64,000 bases of DNA from Podospora pseudoanserina (Eukaryota > Ascomycota > Sordariomycetes > Sordariales > Podosporaceae), in NCBI RefSeq assembly GCF_035222485.1, contig NC_085922.1, positions 3,735,001 through 3,799,000 on the forward strand, given 5' to 3'. The position numbers were made by a program, and so were the translations under genes. Below, piece after piece: positions 34,036 through 45,694 of the stretch. The notes beneath the pieces are model-generated. The model ran no database searches and was not told where the DNA came from. It saw only the letters and a list, made by a program, of their open reading frames with translations. How positions within the stretch are numbered: the stretch's first letter is position 1; the number at the start of each line of letters is the position of its first letter.

Positions 34036-36846
34036 TTTGGGCGATTTGTCTCTCTTACCGTAATATGTGGAGGATTGTATAAGAGGTATAAACACGAGGT
34101 GAAGTATAAGACTAACAAACACCAAGACAGAACAACAACACCCTCAACTCAACACACCGCGACAAAAGCAGACAAGAAGCACAAGATATATCAACCCCCT
34201 CCCCGGACCATCGAGGCCCTCACTCGTCTTACTCGTCTCACCTCTCTCTACCTACCCCATTCCTCACCATCAAAAGACCGCAACCGCCGCATATCCTGTG
34301 TGCACGTTACCTTGATGCAACCTCACCCTCACCGAACCGCAGATCCCTTTTCGCACCTCACAAAACGTAAGCGGCGTTTGCAAATTCATCTACTATAACC
34401 CACAACAGCATATTGCCGCCCTGAAAAGAGAAATGTACAGTGCCGATCACTTCACCTTTCCAGGTCCCCTAGTGACGGGTAATGCCGCAAAACTACCGCA
34501 TCTCGGAGGTAAGATGCTGCATCGCCAACAGAGAAGCCGCGTCAACATAGCCGATATGAATGCCTACCTACCTCCTCCGCCGCCGCGCGCGGGATGATGA
34601 AGATGTGATGATCGCTACGCTAGGTAGGTGCCTCCTGATGGTACGCTTGCGGGGATACTCCATAGGTGGAATCCCTTCCGGTTTGTTGAGACCTCACCTA
34701 CTCACCCACGAAGTGACAGTGGAACTGGATCTCGCAACAACACAACAACAACAACCAAGCAGCTGTAGGGGTGCTAACGTAGCCGTGACTGCCGTGAGAG
34801 AATCCCTCCTTCCTAAAGCATCATAAAACTCCGGAATCAGGGCCCGCGTGATGATGATGATGGTGGTCATCTCAAGAAAAATGGCAAATCCTTCAGGCAG
34901 ATCCCGATCAGAAGGATCGTCTCTTTTCTCCGTGGCTTGGGTTGACCCGTGACACCGCCCCGGGAAGAAGAGTTAAATAGTAGCGAGACCCTCTCTGAAT
35001 ATCTTGTCTGAGAAGCAAGCCAAGCACGATGTCTGTTTTCGTCAGTGGCTACCGGCCGTGGTTGCACAATCTCAATTTCTAGGGACTCGCGTTGGGGAGC
35101 TCATGACTTCAAGATTTGTCTTGTTCTCTATGCTCCCAAGTCATCGGCCTCAAAAACGCTGGCTTGTCATTCTTGACGACTCAATGCTCGGTGTTAATAT
35201 CACCGCTGTGACAAAACCCGCGTCGTGTTGGCCCGAAGCCGAAACCGGAGCAACCCCCCAAAGTGCAGCTCATAGCGGGCGGCAATAAGGACGCCTCCTT
35301 GGCTCAGAGGAAAAGCCAGCCCCTTTCACTTACACAACCACGACTCCAAGTTGCCCAAACACTCACCGCGCCTTGAACCTCTTCCAGTATCGCAGTCCTG
35401 CAGGAATCTCAAGATCAGCACTCCCCCTCCTCAAAACCAACTCCAACAAACCCGCCATCTCAAAAATCTCGCTCAAAACTTCAACCCTCGGCATTGACGT
35501 CCCTCGATGGAGCCACAACCCCACCCAATGACACGATGCCCAGTAAAGTTATCTGATCCGTCCCTCGTCCAGGGACCCCCTGTTGACCAAATCCACTCCA
35601 CACGCTCTCCCGAACCCCTGTCAAGATATTGAATCGGGGGTTTCAGCAACGGCTTTTTTTCTGATGTTTTTTTCCCCTCACCCCACCTCCCTTCACACCC
35701 TTTCTTGATCACCACCACCTACCACCACCACCTACCACATGTTCTGGGAGCACAGGACTTCTGCCACCACCACCACTACTCTACTCACCCATCCAATGAG
35801 CAATAGCAAGCCACACCTTCCCCCACCCACTGCATTGGTTAATGGTTCGGGGCCACATCCGAATGAGGGAATCCCCTTCATGAGAAACGCTCGGCCGACT
35901 GTCTTCCGCAGCGTGACATCACATACTACATATACACACACCATCACCTCGAACCCCTTTTTGCCTGTTTTTGTTTGTTATAGGTTAATACCGTACGTAC
36001 GTACATACATACCTGTATCCCTCTCGTACGGCATCGCACATCTTTGCCTGCAACAAGGCAACAATGGGATGGGATGGGATATCCCTCTAGCCACATGCCC
36101 GGCCACGCCATCTTCACAGATCCGTACCCACTTGTTCGCAGAGAGCAAAAGGCCATGAACCTGGTCACACACATGGCCAAGTCTCGCTTGCGGAGACAGA
36201 AGGGAGCTAGAGGCCGGCGAGGAAGCCATCTCGGTGCATCGGTCGAGTCGATATCGCCCCTTCGTTCCCGTCTTGCATCCAGGAAAGTAGTTGCTAGTCC
36301 CGACCACCGGCGTGTTATCTTGCCGTATTCAAGGGCTCGAGAATCACGAGCCAATGTCCAACAAACCTGAACCTAGCCCCAGACCCTTCAAGAGCGGGGT
36401 TTTTTTTTTCTTGTCGTAAGGTCTAGTAGTGAAGACCCGGGAATGGGGTATCATTCCGGCTAGCATCCAGCACCCATACATATCCAAACATGGATGGGTT
36501 GGATTCGCTAGTCTAGCAGATGCAGGTTCACCAAAGTGAAAAGTTGCCGGTCGTACCTGGTCTTTCCCTCTCCTGCTTTCTTTCCTTTTTCCTCTCCTCT
36601 GTATCAAGAACTGCAAGAAGAGTGTCACCCCGATTATTGTACCTCTCTTGTCAGCATTCTCCCTCGAACAAAGAGTAGCAGAAGGGGATATCCCGCTGCC
36701 CACCCCCATGCGTTGATCCTGTCCTGTAACGTCACCACACGCTACCACGACACGGCGAAGAACCTCTCGACACGAGATAGAAAGCGGGAATTACCCGACA
36801 GTCGTATCCCTTCCCGTAGCCAGCTCGGGAAAGCATACCAGACAAT
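34036..36846. other. Divergent promoter region between GNAT and NPS6
   Basis: 2.8 kb shared upstream region. No gene supported. It contains one iron-GATA motif with a CCAAT box just before it, a GATGATGATGATG run near 34850, and a GTAC/CATAC repeat near 36000. Confidence 0.55.
35549..35557 (-). promoter_or_regulatory. Iron-GATA motif ATCAGATAA between GNAT and NPS6
   Basis: TTATCTGAT on the plus strand, 1.3 kb before the NPS6 ATG and 1.5 kb before the GNAT ATG. A CCAAT box lies at 35525-35529, 20 bp to its left; I could not fit the full bipartite HapX motif there. Confidence 0.55.
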
Positions 36847-39800
36847 ATGCATCTCGCCCAGCACGCACCCGGCATTCTGGGTGGCCTCCGCCGCGATGCC
36901 ATGCAGCTCGACACCCAGACCATTCCTGTAGACTCTGTTACCAGGACGCTACCAGTACCCGAATCAGAGTCTGCCCTCGACGCCCTTCTTCTCGCCTGGG
37001 GTGCTCTCCTCCAAAGACAACGAGGCGACGACGACAGAGTAGAACAGTTTTCCTGGGGCCACAAGTCGCAAAGCTCACCATCAGAGATCTCCACCCGCTT
37101 TTCCCTCAAAGCCCTCGGTCTCGAATTGACCAGGTCACGATCAGAGTCTGTATCAACATTCCTCCAGGCCGTCAAGACTTCAACCGAGAACATCGCCCGC
37201 CCAGGGCTCCTCTACCTCTTCTTCAATGACGAGAAAGAGACCTCCTTTCCCCAAAAAGAGACGGCTGGACCATCTGTATGTACTCCACCGTTTGCCCCCC
37301 CGCCCCTGAAACACGACTGACTGACAATCCCCAGCAATTCGACTTCCAACTCCGTGTATCCAAACATGCTTCTGCCCTCACCCTCGAGGGCGTTTACCCT
37401 ACCACCGAAAAGCCCGACTCCCTCGACTCCCGGCAGGCCGGAGACAGACTCGAAACCCTAATTCAACTTGTCAATATCATCACCACTCAGCCCGAAGCCC
37501 CCATCTCGGTCCTCCTCGAGCCCCTCGGCCGTGACCTCGACCAAATATGGGCCTGGAACGCCGAAATGCCCCCTCTGATCGACCGGACGATGCAAGACAT
37601 CATCTCTGAGCAGGCCGCCGCTCGCCCGGACAAGATTGCGCTTTCCTCTTGGGATGGCCAATGGACCTACGCCGAGCTCGAGCTCATGTCTACCCGCCTG
37701 GCGCATCACCTCGTTTCTCAGGGCATCACAGTTGGTGTTAATGTACCGCTATGCTTCGAAAAGTGCCGGTGGACCATCGTCGCTTTGTTGGCCATCATGA
37801 AGGCTGGTGGCGCATTTGCCTTGACGGACCCAACATCTCAGCCAGAGGGCAGACTGCGCGCCATGGTGGAGCAAACCGGCGGCAAGCTGGTCGTTGCCTC
37901 CGCCGCTCAGACTGAGCTGGCGAAGCGTCTTGTTCCTGAAGATGGCAGCCAGGTGGTAACGGTGAACGAGGAGCTGTTCCAGTCTTTCTCCACCATCGAG
38001 GGCGAGCTCCCCCCATTGCCCACTATCCCGACTGTCACCTCTCCTCTCTACATCCAGTTCACCTCTGGCAGCACAGGCAAGCCCAAGGGTGTCGTTGTTT
38101 CTCACGCCAACTTCACCAGCGGTGCCATTCCCCGTGCTGAGGCGGTGGGGTACAAGTCTTCTACCAAGTGCTTCGAGTTTGCCAGTTATGCCTTCGATGT
38201 CAGCATCGATTGCATGCTCTGCACTCTGTCAGTCGGTGGTACCATCTGCATCCCCTCTGATGCCGACCGCATGAATGACCTTGGCGGTGCCATCAGGGCC
38301 AGTGGCGCCAACATGGCGCATATGACACCCAGTGTTGCGCGTGTGCTCGATCCCGCCGTGATTGCTGAGCTTGACGTCTTGGGATTGGGCGGTGAAGCCA
38401 TCTCGGCTTCTGATGCGGCTGCGTGGAGCAAGGGCAAGACCAGCGTCATTATCGCGTATGGCCCCTCCGAATGCACTGTCGGCTGCACTGTCAACAACAC
38501 CTTTGCCAAGAACAAGGACGAGCGCAAGGTGTTTACGACCGGAAACATTGGCCGTGGTGTCGGCGGTGTAGGCTGGATTGTCGACCCCGAGGACCACGAC
38601 CGTCTGGTTCCTGTCGGATCAGTTGGCGAGCTGCTGGTGGAAGGCCCCGTCGTTGGTCTTGGTTACTTGGGTGAGGCCGAGAAGACGGCTGAGGTGTTTA
38701 TTGAGGACCCTATATGGTTGGTTGCCGGACACAAAGAGATCCCTGGCAGAACCGGCCGGCTCTACAAGACTGGTGATCTTGTTCGGTACGATGCTGATGG
38801 GTCTGGTGACTTTGTCTTCATCGGCCGCAAGGATGCTCAAGTCAAGCTCCGTGGACAGCGTGTTGAGTTGGTCGAGATTGAGCACCATCTCCGGCACCAC
38901 CTCCCAAGCCGTGTCAAGATCGCTGCTGAGGTCATCAAGCCTGCGGGTGCCGAGCCTACTTTGGTGGCCTTTTTGGCCGAGCCTCGCAGCAAGAGCGGCA
39001 CAACCGAGGAATGTGACGAAGCGGAGGCCACCTTCTCTGATGAACTGACCAAGGCCCTGACCGGTATCGAGGAAGCGCTTGGTGTCGACCTTCCCCGATA
39101 CATGGTCCCCGCGGCATTCATCCCTCTCCGCGACATGCCAGTGCTGCCTTCTGCCAAGATCGATCGCAAGAAGCTTCGTGCGCTTGGAGGCGCCATGACG
39201 CGCGAGCAGATCACTGGCAGCGCCCGCAAGAACAAGAGCAGCGTAGGTGGTGCCCCTTCGACCGAGATGGAGCGGATGCTGGCTGCTGTGTGGAAGTCGT
39301 TGCTTGGGGACCATACCGACATCACTGTTAGCGATAGCTTCTTTGCTCTCGGCGGAGACTCTCTCAGGGCCATGAGACTCGTTCCCGCTGCTCGCGCTGA
39401 AGGCATTGTTCTGTCGGTTGCCGATGTCTTCCGGTACCCTGTCCTCCGGGATATGGCTGTGGTTGCTAAGAAGGCAGAGGCTGGAAGCGGTGGTGCTGCT
39501 GCTGACGTCCCACCCTTCTCCCTGATCGACAAGGCCTGGTCTGCTGAGGCGGCAAAGACCGAGGTCAGCCAGCTTTGCGAGGTTGACAAGGCCGATATCG
39601 AGGATGTCTATCCCTGCACACCGCTCCAAGAGGCCTTGATGGCGCTCTCTGCCAAGGTCAAGGAGGCCTATGTAGCCCAGCGTGTGCTCAAGATGAACAA
39701 TGCCAAAGACGCCAAGAAGTTGCAGAATGCCTTCGAGGCCATCGCCGCCGACTCCGCCATCCTCCGCACTCGTATCGTTCAGGTGTCCGACTACGGTCTC

Positions 39801-42800
39801 ATGCAAGTCTTGATCAGGGAGCCTATCCAGTGGCGCACTGCGTCATCGTTGGCCAGGTATCTCGAGGACGACCGGGACGAGGAGATGGGTCTCGGCAAGA
39901 AGCTTGTTCGCTACGCCATGATCCGCGAGGGCGACGTCTATCACTTTGTACTGACCATGCACCATGCTCTCTACGACGGATGGTCGATGCCCCTGGTAGT
40001 TGACCGTGTCAACCAGGCCTACCAGGGTGTTGCTCCGAGAAAGCCAGCGGCCCAGTTCAAGCACTTCATCGACTACCTCAACAACAGGCTTGATCGTGCA
40101 GGATGCGACACTTACTGGCGTGAGCAGCTCGACGGTGCGACGGGTGTTCAGTTCCCCCGTCTTCCCTTTGAGGGCTACCAGACCCAGGCCGACTCCCTCC
40201 TCGAAGTCGATATCAAGCTTGATGGCCGGAAGCTCCCATCGGTGCCCGGTGCCACCATCACTCTTGCCAGCGTGGTTCGCGCAGCGTGGGCCCTGGTGGC
40301 CTCCCAGTACTGCAGCGGAAATAACGACATTGTTTTCGGCGAGACACTGACTGGTCGCAATGCCCCCATCGTAGGCGTCGAAGAGATCGAGGGTCCCATG
40401 ATCACCACCGTTCCTGTGCGGGTCACCATCAACCGCGAGTCGTCCGTCGAGCACTATCTTCAGACCATTGCCGAGCAGATTGTCGGTCAGATCCCATACG
40501 AACATGCCGGTCTTCAGCACATCCGCAAGTTGAGCGACGACGCCCTTCAGGCTTGCGAGCTGCGTACTGGTTTCGTGCTGCATCCCGCAGCTGGCGAGGT
40601 CGAGGCTGACGACAAGACACCGGCCAACGGGTTGGTGCCGGCGGGCGATGGCGAGGCGGCCCAGGAAGCGCTCAAGTTCAACACGTATGCCCTCATGTTG
40701 GTGTGCTCCCTTTCTTCCGATGGCTTCTTCGTGATGGCCAGTTTCGACTCCAAGACGGTCAGCAAGGACACGATGGAGCGAGTGTTGGAGCAGCTCCGGA
40801 CAGTGGTGCACCAGCTCTGCGAGGGCAATGCGAAGGAGATCAAGGTCGGTGACTTGCAGTGTCTGACGGATGCTGACAGCAAGGAAGTTGAGGATATGAG
40901 CAAGAAGTTCAAGTTGGAGGGTGCTGACTTGGATGCGCTTGGGTTGGATCGGGCTGACATTGCCGGTGCCTGGATTGCCGATGCAGCTGACCACACGCGC
41001 CTCTCCCCGCGTGGCGCTGTGGGTGAGCTGTTAGTGGAGACCACCAAGACCCTCAGCGCCCCTGCAGTCGCTGTGCAGACACCACCGCCGCTGTGGCTGA
41101 AGAGCACCACTGTCAATGGCGGCCAGATCTACAGAACCGGACGACTTGCCAGCTTCGAGTTCAGTGTCGACACTCCTGTTCTTCGCGTGCTCCCCAAGTC
41201 GGCCCAGATCAAGCCCGATTTCACTGTCCCCAAGAAGAAGGCTGCTTCGTCTGGCCCTGCCATCTCTGCTTCCTCTGCCAAGCAAAAGCTGCTCCGGGGC
41301 ATCTGGAGTCGTCTTCTCAAGGTCGATGAGGACAAGATCTTCCTTGGTGACAGCTTCTTCAACCGTGGTGGTGACTCGATTGCCGCCATGAAGCTCGTCT
41401 CCGAGGCCCGTCAGCAGGGAATGCAGCTCAGCGTCGCACAGGTCTTTGCCAACCGGACTCTGTATGACATGGCCAATGTCATGCAGCCATCGCCCACTGT
41501 CATCACTAACGTTCAAAGGGGCCAGGGCAGCAGCTCTCCCGCGAGCCCATCCAGTCCCTCCAAGGCCGACTACCAGCCCTTCTCTCTCCTCTTGACCTCC
41601 TTCATGCGTCGTATGCAGAGATCGCTGGCCGACAAGTCATGGAAGATCCTTGATGTGCTCCCCACCAGACCTCTCCAGGAGATTGCCGTCAGGGGTACCG
41701 TTGAGCTTCCTCGCTTCTCCATCCGCTATGAGCTCATGCACTTTGAGGGTATGGTCAACAAGAAGCAGCTCTTCCGTGCCTGCCAAGAGCTTGTCGCCAT
41801 CAACGAAGTCCTTCGCACCGTCTATGTCCGCCTTGATGATGTCTGCTACAGCGTGGTGATCGAGAACCCCTTCATCGTCGACATTGTCGAATATGAGATT
41901 GACGGTGACGATGTCGAGGAGTTTGCCGGCAAGGTCAGCAGACTGGATGCCCAAACCAAGATGCCTTATGGTTCTTCCTTCGTCAAGTGGTTCTTTGTCA
42001 CCAACGGCACCAAGAGCACCCTTGTCTTCCGTCTGTCCCACGCCCAGTACGATGAGATTTGCCTTCCCATCTTCCTCAATCAGCTCCAGCAGCTGTACCA
42101 GGACCCCAAGTCGGTCTCTCCATCGTACCCCTTCTCCACCTTTGTCGATCACACCATCCAAGAGGGCATTCCCGCTGCCATCCCCTACTGGCGCGACCTC
42201 CTTGCCGGTTCCGAGGGTGTTTCTCTCTTGAGACCCGACACCCCCATCACCGACCGCCGCCACTTTGCCATCCACAAGCCCGTCAACATCGCCGCCCGCA
42301 GCCGCGACGTGACCGTAGCTACCCTTCCCTCCGCAGCCTGGGCTTTGACCTTTGCCCGTCTGCTCAAGGTCAAGGACGTGGTATTCGGCGAAGTCGCCTC
42401 CGGCCGCAGCGTCGACATACCCGGCATCCCCGACGCCAACGCCATCGCCGGCCCCTGCTGGCAGTACGTCCCCACCCGCGTCAAGTTCGACGGCGACGTC
42501 CCCATCCGCACCGGCTACGACCTGCTCGAGGCCCTCCAGACCCAGCACATGATGACTTCTTCGCACGACTGCATGGGTCTGGAGGAGATTGTCCGGAATT
42601 GCACAGACTGGGATCCTGAGGAGGTGACCTGGTTCGATACGGTCGTTCACCAGGATGTGGCCCACGTCGAGACCTTGTCATTCTTGGACCGCAAGGCTAA
42701 GTTTGAGACGCTGTATGCGTACGAGGAGCCGTTGAGGGAGTGGAAGATTCAGGCTTTCCATGATGGGGATACCTTGACCATTGAGGTTATCACTTTTGAG

Positions 42801-42896
42801 TCGTGGAAGGAGGAGGCGGTGAAGTTGTTGGATGACGTTTGTGCTTCGTTGGAGCAGTTGGTGAACAGGCCTGGGGAGGAGTTGAACATTGCATAG
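36847..42896 (+). CDS. NPS6: NPS6/SidD-type extracellular siderophore synthetase (NRPS, A-T-C-dA-T-C)
   Basis: Exon 1 36847-37275, a 59-nt intron, exon 2 37335-42896, giving 1,996 aa. The N-terminal 190 residues look like the end of a condensation domain. Then: A1 with FTSGSTGKPKG (about residue 385), AYGPSECT, YKTGDLVRY and LPSAKIDRKKL (about 750); T1 FFALGGDSL (about 815); C1 with MHHALYDGWS (about 1017); a shrunken second A domain of about 90 aa (about 1340-1430) keeping only GAVGELLVE and YRTG-like fragments; T2 FFNRGGDSI (about 1480); terminal C with SHAQYDE (about 1710). This A-T-C-degenerate A-T-C layout is the known mark of NPS6/SidD enzymes, which link N5-acyl-N5-hydroxyornithine units into coprogen/fusarinine-type siderophores in the cytosol. 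Neighbouring ABC and GNAT genes and iron-GATA sites agree. The terminal C has E where G is usual after the HxxxD motif. Confidence 0.92.
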
Positions 42897-43566
42897 GCGT
42901 TTTTTTCTTTTCTTTTTCTTTGGCCATGTTTGGTTACAGGGATTTCTAGCTGTTGGCGGTATAGTCAGTCAGTTTGTGTATATTGTTCTTTTTTTGTACA
43001 TTATTTCTGCATGGTTGTGATGGGCTGGTATATATCTTGTAAAGGATTTTTTGGAATATGAAATAGTATTTGTCAAAACTCTACCTCTAGTCTTTGCATT
43101 CTCCTCATTTCCCTTGCTTGAATCACTAATGTTGTCTTTTAGGCTGTGTACACCTACCTTAAGCACGTAGCCCGCTGTGGGCGATAACTGAACTGCAGGA
43201 GTAAAATGTATGATTACTGTTAGCTTACACCTTTTGAATATTAAGGGGCCTTCTGACCATCCCTCTAGGCCTACTAACTATCCTATAAAACCTATGAACT
43301 ATCACTTCAAGGGCCTTTAACTATCTCTTGAGGGCTTTGAACTATCTCTTAAGGTCTATTAACCATCCTTCCGGACCTATTTACTATCTTTCAAGGCCTA
43401 GAAACTATCTTTTGAAGCCTGTAAAGACCTCGTTAAACGGGTTCAACTTTATTCGAGAAGCATGGTTCTACATACCATCATGTACCACCTAACCAGCTTT
43501 GCAGTCACCCCACGAAGATTTGGCTCCATTCTGGGTGGTTTTGCAACGCCATATCCGGCGTGGTAC
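42897..43566. other. Intergenic after NPS6
   Basis: NPS6 3' UTR followed by the 21-bp tandem repeat block. No gene. Confidence 0.5.
43246..43421. repeat. Degenerate 21-bp tandem repeat (about 8 units)
   Basis: Units of the form GGCCTTTAACTATCTCTTGAG, each starting G-C-C-T and carrying AACTATC or ACCATCC, repeat at 21-bp spacing with 20-40% divergence. Confidence 0.8.
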
Positions 43567-44197
43567 TTACCACAGTTGTTTCTTCAAGGAGCTTGGGTGA
43601 GACAGTCTCAAAGATGTTTGCGGTGTTTGAAATTTCGTTGTGTCGAGCACGTAGCCCAGGGCGAGCTCTTCCCGGTTAGCATGCTTACTCGAACTTGGCT
43701 CTCCCCCAAGTACAACTATGTGCTTCCCGATGACAACCATGGAGTGCCCGCCAAAGATGACCAGGAACGACCCAACGAGGGTTAAGCTATGTCCATAGCG
43801 CCCAGGCGGCGGGGAAACATCACAAACGCGCTGGAGACGGGAGCTACGCACCAGTGGCATGTTTCTGTTTCCCTTGGTTAGTAGCGCTGACATGAATGAG
43901 TACACACACAGGGATGAGAGTCGCTCGCCTCGGTTCATCATGTACAGGTTGTTCAGAGTGTCCGTTTCTTCGATCTTGGCACCACCTCCCCACAGACACA
44001 GAGCATTGCCGGCGAGAACACAGCAGTGCTCTACACGGGCACTGGGTTTGCGGGCCGACGCAGCGATGGGGATGCAGCGAAGCTCTGAAGACGCTTGGAG
44101 TTCGATGTACCACAGGTCAGCGAGAACCCCGCGTTCATCTAGCATCAAACCACCCATGAGGTATGCGTGGCCTACAGACCCAGTTAGGTCCGACTAG
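43567..44197 (-). pseudogene. Fragment of a Kelch-repeat (Tea1/KEL-like) protein
   Basis: The minus-strand frame reads Kelch blades: HAYLMGGLMLDERGVLADLW, HCCVLAGNALCLWGGGAKI, PPPGRYGHSLTLVGSFLVIF and HSMVVIGKHIVVLGGEPSSS, ending LGYVLDTTKF. Order and wording match the polarity protein Tea1/Kel1 family, which are over 1,000 aa with six or more Kelch blades and coiled coils. Here about 200 aa remain: the N-terminus is missing (the frame begins right after a CTGTAG splice-acceptor-like site), at least two central blades are deleted between the GRYGHS and HSMVV pieces, and no coiled coil follows. A small intron with a GCTACTAACC branch site may survive near 43860-43905. It is best read as a duplicated fragment. 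Confidence 0.75.
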
Positions 44198-44748
44198 TGA
44201 AATGCAAACCGCTGAGAGGAGAGCCCCAAGAGCCTATGCCCGGGGCTGGTGAGCTTGGCAGGGCCTAAACCAGCGCCACCTTTCCACGTGCCAGGCAGGT
44301 TTATCACACAGATTAAGACTTTCTTTTCCAGAAAACCCGTTTCTCGTCACGCGTAGCTTTTGAGTCTATCACACATTGATGGCGTGGAAGCCAGAAAATT
44401 GTCCCAAAGTCTGATCATGTCTTCGACGAGTACAAAGCGTGCTGTCAATCTTCTTCCATTCCTTTGCTCACCAGTCCACCATCATCTACATCTAAGAATA
44501 AGCTTATATTTCCTGCACCCCATCCTACCAACCGACTAAAACTGTAACGCTATTATTAAAAAACTCTGACCGGCCAAATCCGATTTGGAGGGCCTCAGGT
44601 CGTTTGAGTGGCGGATGCTTTATTCTATCGAAGCATTCGGTCTTTTCACAGATCCAGAGAGGTGACCTAGTTACAGGTGCTGACCTTTCTGTCCTGTCCT
44701 AGACCTCCTCCCGACCCTTCCACAACGCCTTGCGAGCCAGGAAAAGAC
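44198..44748. other. Intergenic
   Basis: No supported gene or repeat. Confidence 0.4.
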
Positions 44749-45108
44749 ATGTCAGATATCGTCGCCCGAATCATCGTGCGTGACGAGCAGGTTGATCCGA
44801 GACTATCAATACGTACCTACCAGTTTGAGACACCGAAATGGTCGCTATGGCAAAGGCTTCGCGGGACCGCCATGTGTGAATGCGGGAGCTTCTGGTATTG
44901 GAATGTCCTGCCAAGACTGGACAACCTGCGGATATCGCTACAAGAGTTGGTAGGAATGGAGGGACGATACATTAGACCGTTTCTGCCTCGTATGCTTCAC
45001 GCAAAGTACGAGGCTGATTGGGCCCACAAAGAGTACGAAGGTGATTGGGATCACGAAGAGTGGAGTGGTGATTGTGATCAGGAAGGTGATTCTGATTGGT
45101 CATTGTAA
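44749..45108 (+). CDS. Small hypothetical protein (119 aa)
   Basis: ATG at 44749 (MSDIVARIIVRDEQVDPRLS). The C-terminus is acidic and built of short repeats with Trp: YEADWAHKEYEGDWDHEEW, then GDCDQEGDSDWSL. No family recognised. It could also be the last exon of a longer gene, since a CTAG acceptor-like site lies 45 nt upstream. The repeated D-W-D/H units and lack of stops argue for a real reading frame, but nothing else does. Confidence 0.35.
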   Translation: MSDIVARIIVRDEQVDPRLSIRTYQFETPKWSLWQRLRGTAMCECGSFWYWNVLPRLDNLRISLQELVGMEGRYIRPFLPRMLHAKYEADWAHKEYEGDWDHEEWSGDCDQEGDSDWSL

Positions 45109-45694
45109 TTGGGGACTGAGGGGGTGGTTTGCATATAGAAGCAATTTACAGACTTGTGTTGATCTTAACGCAACCTCCTGATTGCCCTAGAGATTCAAAG
45201 ATCGACCTGGTATTATTTTCGACCATCATGAGGTTCTCTTTGGAGAAGCGTAATTCTAACTTTGAGGATATGCGGGGTCCGAAGCTCAACTTCAGCCTTT
45301 TTTGTTAGACTTTTTTCGCGTCTGCAAAGTGGACACAGGGAGCCTGAGGCTCGTGACCCTACTGTACAGAAGCCTATCATCATGGAAATGACTTTGATAC
45401 TTCGGGTGGTGTTAAGGGTTAGCCATGTGGGTTAAATGGTGGTTTTGGGTTTGACACAGATGGATGTGTGAAACCTAATACTGCGCTGAACTCTACCTTA
45501 ACCGTTTGTTAAATTATTACCTTCACCGTTCATTTTTATTTCCTGATTCGTTTCTCCCTTGTCTGTCAACCATCATCATCATCCTACCATTCGTCAGCGA
45601 CAGCCAGTAGCCACTCCCTCGCGTGCAGACGATATATCTGAAGTCAGCGTTCTGACCAGTCACCGCTCACTAACGCTAGTCGGTCGTCTACAAA
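45109..45694. other. Intergenic
   Basis: No gene seen. A/T-rich, leading into the 5' leader of the 314-aa gene. Confidence 0.4.

Noticed and set aside
35525-35557. CCAAT box plus GATA motif as a full HapX/CBC bipartite site
   Set aside because: The spacing and the trinucleotide after 12 bases do not fit CSAAT-N12-RWT; only the GATA part is claimed.
43246-43421. CRISPR-like array
   Set aside because: Eukaryotic DNA, contiguous diverged units without spacers; it is a tandem repeat.
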